DNA from: Elusimicrobiota bacterium
Lineage (GTDB): Bacteria > Elusimicrobiota > Elusimicrobia > UBA1565
DNA length: 42,607 nucleotides
Direction of reading: 5' to 3'
Assembly (NCBI GenBank): GCA_016218495.1
Contig: JACRDU010000094.1
Coordinates: forward strand, 1-42,607
The position numbers and the translations under genes are program-made. This document shows positions 14,430 to 22,895 of the stretch, piece by piece (positions within the stretch are counted from its first letter, which is position 1; every line of letters begins with the position of its first letter). The notes below the pieces were generated by a model. That model was not told where the DNA came from and did not search any database. It saw only the letters and a list, made by a program, of their open reading frames with translations.

Positions 14430-15623
14430 TCAGGGACGGTTCAGCCAGAGCCGCGGGGGGACCCGCGCGGCCGCCTTCAGCGCCCCCACCCAGTCCCCCG
14501 TCCGCGCCGACGCCCTCGCACGCAGGAGCGCGGTCAGGTCCCTGTGATGGGGCCACAGCTCGGCCTTTTCCAGGTCGGCCAGCGCCCCGCGCGGGTCTCC
14601 GGCCTCGAGGCGCGCCTGGGCCCGGAGCTGGAAATGCCACTCCGGCTCGGGACGCAGGGCGGCACAGCGGTCGAGGTCCTGCAAGGCCTCGCTCACCCTG
14701 GCCGCGGCCAGCCGACAGCAGGCCCGCCATGCCAGGGCTTGGACCCAATCCGGGGAACGCTTCACCAACCCGTCGAAGAACGCCTCGGCGGCGGCGGCAT
14801 CCCCCTTCGCCATGAGGCGACATCCCTCCTCCAACTCGCCGGCCAGGGCAGCTCCTACGACCGGCTCCCGCCCCCGGGCGCGCAGGGGAGGCACGAAGAG
14901 GGTCACGAACTCGTTGGGCCCCGCCAGGGCCGCCTTGAGGTCTCTGAGCGGCACCGTGACGAGCTTCCCGGCCGGCTCGGAGACCCAGGGGCTGACCACC
15001 AGAGTGACGGGGTGTTCAAGAGGATAGGAGGCGCCGAGCCGGGACAGGAAGGAGTCCAGGCTGGCCATCTGATGGGGCTTGAGCAGATATCCCACCTTCA
15101 CGATGATGGTCGGCACTTCGGGATTGAGCGGGACGACGGTCATAAGGCCGGCGAAATCGTCGGCGTCGTAGATGTGCAGGCCGCTCCAGAGCATCGTCAT
15201 GCCCAGGGAGGCCAGGACGCCGTCCAGGGAGGAGACGGAATTGAGGACTTCGTAGGGGATGCCGCGTTCCCGGCAGGCCTCGATGAGGTCGTAGGCCAGG
15301 CTGGAGAGGAAGGTGGCATGCCCGTAGTTGAGCACGACGACCTCGCGCCCCTCGGCGAGGCGGTCCAGGACGGCGGCGACCTTCCTCGCGGACGCCGCGG
15401 CCGGCGGCCCATCCTTGCCTCCCCCGTCGAGGATGCGGATGTCGGAGCAGTAAGCCCGCAACGGGCCCAGGGAGGCCTCGTCGAGCGCATCGGTGCAGAG
15501 CACGCCGCAGGACTTGATGGCCTCGACGGTCTCCAAGGTCATCTGCCTGAGGTCCATCCCGAATCCGGCCAGGACCAGCCGCCCCTTCCCCTGCCTCGGG
15601 TCTCCCATACCAGGCGGAATCAT
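14430..15623 (-). CDS. Tetrapyrrole-methylase-fold protein (borosin MTase-like) with TPR tail
   Basis: The N-terminal 250 or so residues have the tetrapyrrole methylase fold. In order they show GRLVLAGFGMDLRQMTLET, VVVLNYGHATFLSS, EVLNSVSSLDGVLASLG, GLHIYDADDF, YPLEHPVTLVVSPWV and FVTLFVPPL. This order and wording closely follow the peptide-backbone N-methyltransferase OphMA of the borosin RiPPs more than CobA or CbiF. The Arg/Tyr pair I recall as catalytic in OphMA (Arg72, Tyr76) is not evident in the corresponding Gly/Ala-rich loop. The C-terminal 140 residues are helical TPR-like repeats (DWVQALAWRACCRLAAARVSE, WHFQLRAQARLEAGDPRGAL). The start is ATG 15623; Met6 (15608) is an alternative. 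Confidence 0.75.
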   Translation of the reverse strand: MIPPGMGDPRQGKGRLVLAGFGMDLRQMTLETVEAIKSCGVLCTDALDEASLGPLRAYCSDIRILDGGGKDGPPAAASARKVAAVLDRLAEGREVVVLNYGHATFLSSLAYDLIEACRERGIPYEVLNSVSSLDGVLASLGMTMLWSGLHIYDADDFAGLMTVVPLNPEVPTIIVKVGYLLKPHQMASLDSFLSRLGASYPLEHPVTLVVSPWVSEPAGKLVTVPLRDLKAALAGPNEFVTLFVPPLRARGREPVVGAALAGELEEGCRLMAKGDAAAAEAFFDGLVKRSPDWVQALAWRACCRLAAARVSEALQDLDRCAALRPEPEWHFQLRAQARLEAGDPRGALADLEKAELWPHHRDLTALLRARASARTGDWVGALKAAARVPPRLWLNRP

Positions 15624-15717
15624 AGCTAGGGACGGGACCGGCCGCTATGACGCATCTGGGCCCTATGCCCTCCAAGAATCGGGCCGGTCGGCCCTCCATG
15701 GCCTCCCTCCGCCCTGC

Positions 15718-15723
15718 TACAGT
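15718..15723 (+). promoter_or_regulatory. -10 hexamer TACAGT, leaderless geometry
   Basis: TACAGT ends 6 nt before the ATG at 15730, and no Shine-Dalgarno sequence lies between. No clear -35 is visible. Confidence 0.45.
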
Positions 15724-15729
15724 CAGGCA

Positions 15730-16824
15730 ATGGCGCACCGCGCGACGCTGATTTCGGCGTTTCTGCTCCTGTCCCCCCTCCCCGGCACCGCCGGGCCGGT
15801 CAGCCTCGCCCCCGTCCTTCCCGGAGTCTTGGCCCCGCTCGCCGTTCCGGCCGTCGCCCCGGCTCCGGCCCCGGCTTTCGCGCCGCGCCTGCCGGCGGCG
15901 TTCTTCCCCGGGGCTCCGGCCCTCGCTCCCGTCCTTCCCGCCGTCGCGATTCCCGCCTTGGCCGCGCAAGGCGTCCCGGCGCCCAAGGCCGCGCCCGCCG
16001 CGTTCGAAGTCCTTGCCCAAGCGTCGCAACAGCTCGCCGCGCCGAAGGGCTCGGCCCCGCAAGCCGTCCTCTCCGAGCTCTTCGAGGGGTCCAGCGCCCT
16101 CGCAGCCTCCGTCGACGCCCCCCAGGCCTCCTTCCTCGCTCCGGCCGGCCGGGCGGACGCCCCGCGGCTAGCGGCCGTCGTCGCTGAGGCGCGGCGTTCC
16201 AAGACCGGGCGCCGGGTCCTGAAAAAGGCCGAGCGCCTGCTCGCCAAGAAGCCCCTGCGCGTCGAGGTCCACGACCTCAAGGGCGACTACGGCGCCTATG
16301 ACTATTGGGAGGACGTCCTCATCCTGGACCGTTCCCATCTCGCCGACACCGGCATGTCGGCCGCCACCTTGGTTCACGAGCTCCTGCATGTATTGCAGCA
16401 CCAGATGGACGTGCCTGCCGAGGCCCTGGAGATGGAGCTTGAAGCCCACCTCGTCACCTTCGACGTCATGCGCGAGCTCGGCGTCCCTGTCCCCAAGGGC
16501 GGGTTCTCGGAAGCCGCCCTGGCCGCCCTGCATAAGGGCCCCAAGGCCTACGCCGACTGGATGGCGGGACAACTCCCCGGCAAGACCCGCCTGGCCCACT
16601 CCTCGCTGGCCGAAGTGAGGAGCCTCCTCGAATACGAGGTCGAAGAACTCGCGGACGAAGCCGACTCCGCTCCGGAGTCCCGCCGCAAGAAAGCCCTGCT
16701 CCGCCTGGCCTGGGCCCAACGCGACCTGGCTCTGGTCCGTTCGAAGAAGGGGGCCGCATCCTACAGGGCCTTCACGAAGCGCGTCCTCGCCCTCATCGCC
16801 CGCCGGAGCCGCGGGACGGAATAA
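15730..16824 (+). CDS. Secreted zincin-like protein with Ala/Pro-rich region
   Basis: A signal peptide (about residues 1-22) is followed by a roughly 120-residue Ala/Pro/Val-rich low-complexity region and then a globular domain. That domain contains a zinc-protease motif, HELLH (His216-His220, in ATLVHELLHVLQHQ), and a downstream acidic helix (ALEMELEAHLVTFDVM) that could give the third ligand. The family was not recognised, so a peptidase role is inference from the motif. ATG 15730 is chosen because it begins the signal peptide and matches the nearby -10 box. Confidence 0.78.
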   Translation: MAHRATLISAFLLLSPLPGTAGPVSLAPVLPGVLAPLAVPAVAPAPAPAFAPRLPAAFFPGAPALAPVLPAVAIPALAAQGVPAPKAAPAAFEVLAQASQQLAAPKGSAPQAVLSELFEGSSALAASVDAPQASFLAPAGRADAPRLAAVVAEARRSKTGRRVLKKAERLLAKKPLRVEVHDLKGDYGAYDYWEDVLILDRSHLADTGMSAATLVHELLHVLQHQMDVPAEALEMELEAHLVTFDVMRELGVPVPKGGFSEAALAALHKGPKAYADWMAGQLPGKTRLAHSSLAEVRSLLEYEVEELADEADSAPESRRKKALLRLAWAQRDLALVRSKKGAASYRAFTKRVLALIARRSRGTE

Positions 16825-16838
16825 TAACAGGCACCACG

Positions 16839-16860
16839 GCATAGGTCTTTGGGCCTATGC
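16839..16860 (+). terminator. Hairpin after the zincin gene
   Basis: Inverted repeat GCATAGG / CCTATGC with an 8-nt loop, 14 bp after the stop at 16824. It has no T run, so it is a weak terminator candidate. It also contains the recurring GGCATAGG motif. Confidence 0.4.
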
Positions 16861-16918
16861 GGGGATGGGCCTGCGAGGGGTGGAAGAAGCGGGCCATTCG
16901 GGCTATCCTCCGGATAAG

Positions 16919-17638
16919 ATGAAGCGGGCCCTGACCTTCCTCTGCTTGAACCTGGCCCTGGCGCCTTTGGCGTCCGGGGGCGCGCCCCGCTCCGCGGCGC
17001 CGCGCACGGAGACCGCCGAGCTGGAGAAGTTCTACAACGACAACCCGGAGATCAAGAAGAGGGAGGAGGCCCGCAAGAAGCGCATGAAGGAGCAGCAGCA
17101 GAGCGGCGAGGCCGACCAGCCCCTGCGCCCCGACAGCCCGAACTTCGACGAGGATGCCCGGGCCGACATCGCCGCCCGGGCCGCCGCCCACCCGGATTCC
17201 TACATGCAGGACCTCATCGCCGAATACCTCGAGGAGAAGGGCCAGCTCGTCGAGGAGAACATCTGGTCGGCGGCCGAGGAGCTGGCCACTCCGGAGACCA
17301 AGGCCCTGTACCGCGAGTACCTGCGCCTGGTCTACCAGCGCAAGGCCGGAGGCGGCGACCGGGGCTACCACACCGACTGGATTAACTCCCGCCTCGAGCA
17401 GCCCAACGGCTGGCGCGGCTCGTTCCCTTCGCTCAAGATAGGCCCCCTGCCCAAGGGGGTGGCCGGCCTGTGGTCGGGGGGCGACATCACCCTCATAGGC
17501 CTGGACCTCTGCGTGCTGTCCCACGAGTGGTACCACCATACCGACAACGCCAACGGGATGGACGGCAACTCCCACCGCCACGAGCAGCCCGAGCCCTGGG
17601 AAAACCTCGCCTACGGCGAGATGTGCAAGGAAGTCTGA
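16919..17638 (+). CDS. Secreted protein with HExxH motif, 239 aa
   Basis: A signal peptide (about residues 1-20) precedes a charged helical region (KREEARKKRMKEQQQ) and a C-terminal domain ending in LSHEWYHHTDNANG (His202, Glu203, His206) and PWENLAYGEM. HEWYH fits a zincin metal site, and the later Glu in WENLAYGE could be a third ligand. It follows another predicted secreted zincin in the same orientation, but the two proteins do not look alike outside the motif. ATG 16919 starts the signal peptide; the frame is open upstream to 16865. A TATCCT hexamer lies 9 nt before the ATG. Confidence 0.75.
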   Translation: MKRALTFLCLNLALAPLASGGAPRSAAPRTETAELEKFYNDNPEIKKREEARKKRMKEQQQSGEADQPLRPDSPNFDEDARADIAARAAAHPDSYMQDLIAEYLEEKGQLVEENIWSAAEELATPETKALYREYLRLVYQRKAGGGDRGYHTDWINSRLEQPNGWRGSFPSLKIGPLPKGVAGLWSGGDITLIGLDLCVLSHEWYHHTDNANGMDGNSHRHEQPEPWENLAYGEMCKEV

Positions 17639-17687
17639 CCCCGCCTAATTTTGCTAGCTTTGTCTTCCTGAGCGTACAGGAGGACAC

Positions 17688-18187
<500 letters not shown>

Positions 18188-18188
<1 letters not shown>

Positions 18189-19192
18189 TGGACGACGACC
18201 CGCGGCAGGCCGGGCGCGTAAGGGCCATCCTCGTCTCGCTGACGGCCGGCACCGTCATCCTGGCCTTGAAGATGCTGGCCTGGAAGATGACGGACTCCAT
18301 GGCCCTGGCCTCCGACGCCCTGGAGAGCGTCGTCAACGTGGTGGCCGCCGTCTTCGGCCTGGGCGCCATCATCTTCGCCGGCCAGCCGGCCGACCGGAAC
18401 CATCCCTACGGCCACGGCAAGATGGAGTACTTCGCCGCGGCCTTCGAGGGCGGGCTCATCTCGCTGGCCGCCGTCCTCATCGTCTGGGAGGCGCTGCAGG
18501 CGCTCTTCGCCGGCGCGCGGCCCCACGACCTGGGCTTCGGCCTCGCGGTGAACCTGGGGGCCGGCGCCCTCAACGGCCTGCTCGGCTGGTACCTGCTCCG
18601 GCGCGGCCGCGCGCTGGGCTCCAAGGCCCTGGAAGCCGACGGACACCATGTCCTCTCGGACTTCGTGACCACGGCGGGCATCATGGCCGGCCTGCTCGTC
18701 GTGATGGCCACCCGGGTCGCATGGCTCGACCCCGCCATCGCCGTCGCCGTCGGACTCTGGCTGGGGCGCACCGGGTTCCGCCTGGTGCGCGAGTCGGCGG
18801 CGGCGCTGCTCGACGAAGAGGATACCGAGATGACCGGGCGCCTGACCTCCGCCATCGACGCCCTCGTCAAGAAGGGCGTGGCCGCCCACGGGGTCATCAC
18901 GGTCCACGGCTTGCGCGCCATCCGCGCCGGGAGGACCACCCATGTGGACGTCCACATGGTCGTTCCGGAGTACGCGCCCGTCGCCCAGGCCCACGACGCG
19001 GCCGAGCGCTTTGAGGCGGCCCTCTTCGGGACGGCGGGCCTCGAAGGCGAGGTCCACGCCCACCTGGACCCTTGCCGGAAGGCCTACTGCGCTCGCTGCT
19101 CCGACGAGGGATGCCCTATCCGGACCTCGCCGTTCAAGGGCTACTCGACGCTGACGATCGAGGACGCCATCGCCATCGAGCCGACGCTCTAG
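18188..19192 (+). CDS. Cation diffusion facilitator metal exporter
   Basis: CDF family secondary transporter that exports divalent metal ions. Membrane segments begin at about residue 12. The metal-site motifs are SDALESVVN in helix 2 and DGHHVLSDF in helix 5, with NHPYGHGKMEYFAA between helices 2 and 3. The cytoplasmic C-terminal domain carries VDVHMVV and VHAHLDPC, then a Cys-rich tail (CRKAYCARCSDEGCPIR) that may bind metal. I recall similar Cys tails in a CDF subgroup. GTG at 18188 overlaps the tpx stop by 1 bp; no better start exists. The length is 334 residues. The metal cannot be assigned. Confidence 0.92.
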
Positions 19193-19195
19193 GCC

Positions 19196-19696
19196 CTAGA
19201 CGGGCTGGGGGTAGCGCTCGAAGACGGCGTTCCAGGCCGCGCCCACGTCGCCGCGCTTGGGAAGCGCGTCGTTGAAGACCGACATGAAGGCGTCCAGGGC
19301 GGCCCGCCCGTCGGTGCCCCCGGCGGACTGCAGGCGGCGCTCCCCGTCCTTGAACAGCATGTCCAGGCCCGTGCCGTCGATGGAGAGCTCCTCGGCGAAG
19401 CCCTGCTCGGTGCCGGTGCTCTCGAAGACGAGCACGATGGACTGGGTCTTGTCGAGGCGCCGCATGTACTCCCAGACGACGGAGTCGCCCAGGTCTACGA
19501 CGCGGTGGACGAAGTAGGGCTGGTCGGGCACGTCATAGAGCCTCAGCCACCAGCCGACCAGGACGCCCTGCGGCAGGGAGAACAGCTGGAACCTGATGCG
19601 GTAGCGCACCCCCTTGAAGCGAGCGGGGTGCGGCACCAAGATTCGCCATGCGGGCTTCTCGTCGTAGTAGAACAGCTCGATGGTGGGTCCGCCCAC
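19196..19696 (-). CDS. Hypothetical protein, 166 aa
   Basis: Soluble protein of unknown family with many beta-like stretches (YRIRFQLFSLPQGVLVGWWLRL, SIVLVFES) and a helical C-terminus (ALDAFMSVFNDALP). There is no signal peptide. The GTG start at 19696 lies 6 nt after a TATACT box, matching other unit starts in this window. It could also be read through from the exported-protein gene 21 bp upstream. It is convergent with the CDF gene, with 3 bp between stops. Confidence 0.7.
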   Translation of the reverse strand: MGGPTIELFYYDEKPAWRILVPHPARFKGVRYRIRFQLFSLPQGVLVGWWLRLYDVPDQPYFVHRVVDLGDSVVWEYMRRLDKTQSIVLVFESTGTEQGFAEELSIDGTGLDMLFKDGERRLQSAGGTDGRAALDAFMSVFNDALPKRGDVGAAWNAVFERYPQPV

Positions 19697-19702
19697 CCCC
19701 GG

Positions 19703-19708
19703 AGTATA
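19703..19708 (-). promoter_or_regulatory. -10 hexamer TATACT, leaderless geometry
   Basis: TATACT on the minus strand ends 6 nt before the GTG at 19696. It lies in the 21-bp gap behind the previous gene. No -35 consensus is seen. Confidence 0.45.
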
Positions 19709-19717
19709 CCAGCCGGG

Positions 19718-20530
19718 TCAGCGCGCCGCCAGCGGGCCGAGCTTCTTGTCCATCAGGGCCTTCGCCAGCTTCGCGTTCTTGAGGTAGTCCGCCTGCACCC
19801 AGGCGTACTGCTCGCCGACGCTGCCGTGCACCTTGACGGCCTTGCCCCAGGCGATGGAGTCGTCATAGGCCTCTTTGAGCCAGCCCATGTACTCCTTGGA
19901 TTCCTTGCGGTCCGCGGGGACGGCGGCCTCCAGCTTGGCGAAGTCTCCCTCGGCCAGGCCGAACTCCTCGACGGCCTTGCGGTCGTCGGCGTGCAGGCGC
20001 GCCACCGAGGCGTTGACCGCGTCGCGCTTCTTCTCGACGGCCTTGGCCGCCGCCGCGACCTCCTTCTCCAGCCTCTCGGAGCGCGCCGGGACGGGTCCGA
20101 GATAGTAGTAGAGCGCCTGCAGCACGGCGGTGACGCGGGCGTCGTCCTTGGGCAGGTCCTTGGCCGGGTCGACGATGGTCGCCCACACCGAAGCGTAGTA
20201 GTCGCGCTCCTTCTTGAGCTCGGCGATGGGGGCACGGTCCCCCTCGGCCAGGCTCTTGCGGTAGCCCGCATACTTGCCGTCGAGCTCCTTGTCGATGCGG
20301 ATGACCTCGGCGGCGAAGGCCTTGGCCTGCTCGTAGAGGCCGCCCTTGACCGCGCGGGGCGCGAAGCCGTCCTTCCCGGGCAGGGCCAGGGCCCCGGTCT
20401 TGCCCATGGCGGGCACGTCGGCGCCGAACACCTTCGGCCCGAGCAGGGTGCCGACTCCCTGGGCCCAGGCTTGGGCCGAGGCGGGAGCGGCGGTGAGGGC
20501 GCAGAGGAACAGGGCGAGCAGGGTCTTCAT
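19718..20530 (-). CDS. Exported helical protein of unknown function, 270 aa
   Basis: A signal peptide (MKTLLALFLCALTAAPASAQ) precedes a highly helical, Lys/Glu/Ala-rich mature protein with coiled-coil-like stretches (SERLEKEVAAAAKAVEKKRDA) and no cysteines in the mature part. The family was not recognised. ATG 20530 is preceded by AGGAGG, which overlaps the stop of the serine protease gene, so the two are probably one operon. A role alongside that protease (substrate, chaperone or inhibitor) is possible but unsupported. Confidence 0.75.
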   Translation of the reverse strand: MKTLLALFLCALTAAPASAQAWAQGVGTLLGPKVFGADVPAMGKTGALALPGKDGFAPRAVKGGLYEQAKAFAAEVIRIDKELDGKYAGYRKSLAEGDRAPIAELKKERDYYASVWATIVDPAKDLPKDDARVTAVLQALYYYLGPVPARSERLEKEVAAAAKAVEKKRDAVNASVARLHADDRKAVEEFGLAEGDFAKLEAAVPADRKESKEYMGWLKEAYDDSIAWGKAVKVHGSVGEQYAWVQADYLKNAKLAKALMDKKLGPLAAR

Positions 20531-20538
20531 GGGGCCTC

Positions 20539-21549
20539 CTAGAATCCGCCGAGGCCGGAAGAGGCCTGGGCCAACGCGCGCATTGCGGGCTTGGGGCTGT
20601 CCGAGGCGATCATCGCCTTGGGCTTGTTCGGGTCGGGGATGCTGGCGATGACGTTGGAGACGAGGGTGACGTCCTCGCCGCGGCCGGTGTCGTCCATCTT
20701 GCGCACCGTCTTCGCGCACTTCTTCTCGGCGTCGTACTCGAAGTCGGGTCCGCCGCGCACCAGGATGCCTTCGACCTCGCCGGTCACGGTGTTGATGACG
20801 GCGCTGCCGGAGTTGCCGCCGTAGGTGTCGAGGTTCCCGGCGAAGTAGCCGCCCTGGTCGTCCTTGCGGATGGAGGCGCCGCCGGCCACCTTGGTCGGCA
20901 GGCCCACCGGGTGGCCGATGACGGTCAAGGGCGTCCCCGCGGGCGGGGCTCCCGAGCGGCGTATGCGCAGGGGCTTGTGGTTCTTGACGGCCCGGTCGAG
21001 CTTGACGACGGCGTAGTCGGCCCCGTTGCCCTCGAGCTTCTGGGTAACCAGCTTGGCGCAGGAGTAGACCTCGTCGGAGGGCACCTCGCCGGCGGGCTGG
21101 CCGTCCTTGCCGGCCGCGAATCCGAACACGAAGCGCACGCCCTCGCAGGACTCCTGGGTCTGGATGCAGTGCCCCGCCGTCATCACCATATCCTCCGCCA
21201 CGAGGGAGCCCGAGCAGAAGGCGCCGGTCTGCTGTCCTTTATAAGGCTCTCCCTGGCAGAGGTCCACCATCTCTCCGAACGGGTTCTCCGGGGTGCGCAT
21301 GGGCATCTGGTTGAAGGGCTCGAGCTTCAGGGCCGAGGTCTTCTTCTCCGCGTCCGCGGTGACCTGGCCGGCCTTGAAGAGCGCGACGGTGGAGTCGGCC
21401 CAGGACTTCACCTTGCCGCTCTGCACCTGGGAGAGCTCGCGGCGGTCGTCTTGTCCGTACACCCCGGCCGGGGTGAAGTCGCCGGCGGCGGCCGGCAGGC
21501 AGGAGAGCAGCGCGAACGACACGGCTAACGCGGTTTGAGGGGGGGTCAT
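20539..21549 (-). CDS. Secreted trypsin-like (S1/V8-type) serine protease
   Basis: An exported endopeptidase, 336 residues. A signal peptide (residues 1-22) and a short pro-region precede the catalytic triad: His127 in MTAGHC, Asp178 in ADYAVVKLD, and Ser247 in GGNSGSAV. The opening GAFCSGSLVAEDMVMTAGHC is typical of trypsin-fold enzymes, and the simple GNSGS motif points to the V8/glutamyl-endopeptidase side. ATG 21549 starts the signal peptide; the frame is open upstream to 21636 but gives a non-signal N-terminus. A CAGAAT -10-like box lies 6 nt upstream. It is probably followed by the helical exported protein in one unit. Confidence 0.88.
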   Translation of the reverse strand: MTPPQTALAVSFALLSCLPAAAGDFTPAGVYGQDDRRELSQVQSGKVKSWADSTVALFKAGQVTADAEKKTSALKLEPFNQMPMRTPENPFGEMVDLCQGEPYKGQQTGAFCSGSLVAEDMVMTAGHCIQTQESCEGVRFVFGFAAGKDGQPAGEVPSDEVYSCAKLVTQKLEGNGADYAVVKLDRAVKNHKPLRIRRSGAPPAGTPLTVIGHPVGLPTKVAGGASIRKDDQGGYFAGNLDTYGGNSGSAVINTVTGEVEGILVRGGPDFEYDAEKKCAKTVRKMDDTGRGEDVTLVSNVIASIPDPNKPKAMIASDSPKPAMRALAQASSGLGGF

Positions 21550-21555
21550 GCCTAC

Positions 21556-21561
21556 ATTCTG
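21556..21561 (-). promoter_or_regulatory. -10 hexamer CAGAAT, leaderless geometry
   Basis: CAGAAT on the minus strand ends 6 nt before the ATG at 21549. The 191-bp divergent spacer (21550-21740) is otherwise rich in GGCCTAGG/GGGCCC palindromes, and I see no gene in it. Confidence 0.4.
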
Positions 21562-21729
21562 CCGCGATTCCCGCCCGGGCGTCAGGGCCTGATGGTTGCC
21601 CCCTCCTCGGGCCCTAGGGCCCAGGATGTTGCGCAATCCCCGACGGAGGACCCCCTCCCGGCGGCGATTGAGGCGCTCGAGGGCGTAGGCCCCGGCCTAG
21701 GACCGGGCCCAGACGGCATAGGACCGAAG

Positions 21730-21735
21730 TATAAT
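21730..21735 (+). promoter_or_regulatory. -10 hexamer TATAAT of the GNAT-luxE-luxC unit
   Basis: A perfect TATAAT ends 5 nt before the ATG at 21741. The motif GGCATAGGACC lies just upstream, near the -20 region. No TTGACA-like -35 is seen. Confidence 0.6.
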
Positions 21736-21740
21736 CAGGC

Positions 21741-22895
21741 ATGGACCTCCCGGACGGCCGCACGGTCACCATCGCCCCGGCCAGGCGCCACGACGCGCTG
21801 CGCCTGCGCTGGCTCTATCACCGCGTCTACGGCGGGAGCTACCCATTCTCGCTGGTCTACAACCCCCAGGAGTGCACGGCCGCCATCGAGAGCGACAAGT
21901 ACCTGTGGTACCTGGCGCGCTGCGGCGACGACGCCGTGGCCAGCCTCGTGTTCAACGTCGACCGGGACATCCGCCTCGGCAAGGCCTTCGGGGCCGTCGT
22001 CGCCCCGGAGTTCCGGGGGCACGACCTGGCCGAGAAGATGCTGGAGATGGGGCTGGCGGAGCTGGTCGGTCCCGACAAGGCCGTGCGCAGCGTCTATGCC
22101 ACCACGCGGACGGTGAGCCTGGCCCCGCAGCGCCTGGCCGAGAAGGCGGGGTTCAAGAAGCTGGGCATCTTCCCCAACGCGCACAAGGTCCAGCGTTCCG
22201 AGACCCACACCCTGGCGGTCTATTATGGAGAGGGCTCCCTGGAGGGGCGCAGCACCCGGCCGCGCCTGCCCGCCATGCTCGAGCCCTTCTTCGCGCTGGT
22301 CCGCCGGGAGACGGGCATCCCGGAGGCGGAGTTCGTCGACCTGCCGGTGGACTGGAAGGGGCCGGAGGAACCCCTGCCCTTCGAGGTGCTGCAGGCCCCG
22401 CAGTTCCTGCAGCGCCGGCTGCGCGACATGCGCGCCTCAAGGCGCCTGGCGCTCGACTTCTTCCCGTTCCACGACCCGAACATGCTCCTGATGAGCCCCG
22501 ACGGCCGCTCGGAGATCTTCGTCTACCGTTCCGCCAAGGACGGACACTGCGTCATCGTCGGGGCGGCCTCCGACGACCTGGACCTGCGCACCCTGCTCGA
22601 GCAGGGCGCGAGCTTCCTCGAGGGGATGGGCGTGCGCTACATCGAGGCCCTCGTCGAGGCCTCCGAGCCCGAGCGCGTGCAGCACGCCCTGATGGCGCGC
22701 TTCCTGCCCTCGGCCTACTACCCGGCCATGCGCTGGGGCCAGGGCGGCGGCCGGGACTACATCGTGCTGTCGCGCTCGCTGGCGGTGCTGGACTTCCGCG
22801 GCATAACGCTCCAGCCGGCCTACTCCCGCTACCTGCGCGAGTACTTCCGCCTGTGGCGCGACCAGAACGTCGGGCGCGTCCTCCCCGAACAGTGA
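21741..22895 (+). CDS. GNAT-family acyltransferase with C-terminal extension, 384 aa
   Basis: The N-terminal 150 or so residues match the GNAT fold: GKAFGAVVAPEFRGHDLAEKM carries the acetyl-CoA-binding region, and RLAEKAGFKKLGI is the usual end of the domain. The C-terminal 200 residues are not recognised, but a segment (DLDLRTLLEQGASFLEGMGVRYIEALVEA) looks like a second, degenerate GNAT-like half. It is the first gene of a three-gene unit; its stop overlaps the GTG of the LuxE gene. In lux systems an acyltransferase (LuxD, unrelated fold) supplies the acyl group, so this enzyme may play an analogous role. That is inference. Confidence 0.8.
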   Translation: MDLPDGRTVTIAPARRHDALRLRWLYHRVYGGSYPFSLVYNPQECTAAIESDKYLWYLARCGDDAVASLVFNVDRDIRLGKAFGAVVAPEFRGHDLAEKMLEMGLAELVGPDKAVRSVYATTRTVSLAPQRLAEKAGFKKLGIFPNAHKVQRSETHTLAVYYGEGSLEGRSTRPRLPAMLEPFFALVRRETGIPEAEFVDLPVDWKGPEEPLPFEVLQAPQFLQRRLRDMRASRRLALDFFPFHDPNMLLMSPDGRSEIFVYRSAKDGHCVIVGAASDDLDLRTLLEQGASFLEGMGVRYIEALVEASEPERVQHALMARFLPSAYYPAMRWGQGGGRDYIVLSRSLAVLDFRGITLQPAYSRYLREYFRLWRDQNVGRVLPEQ

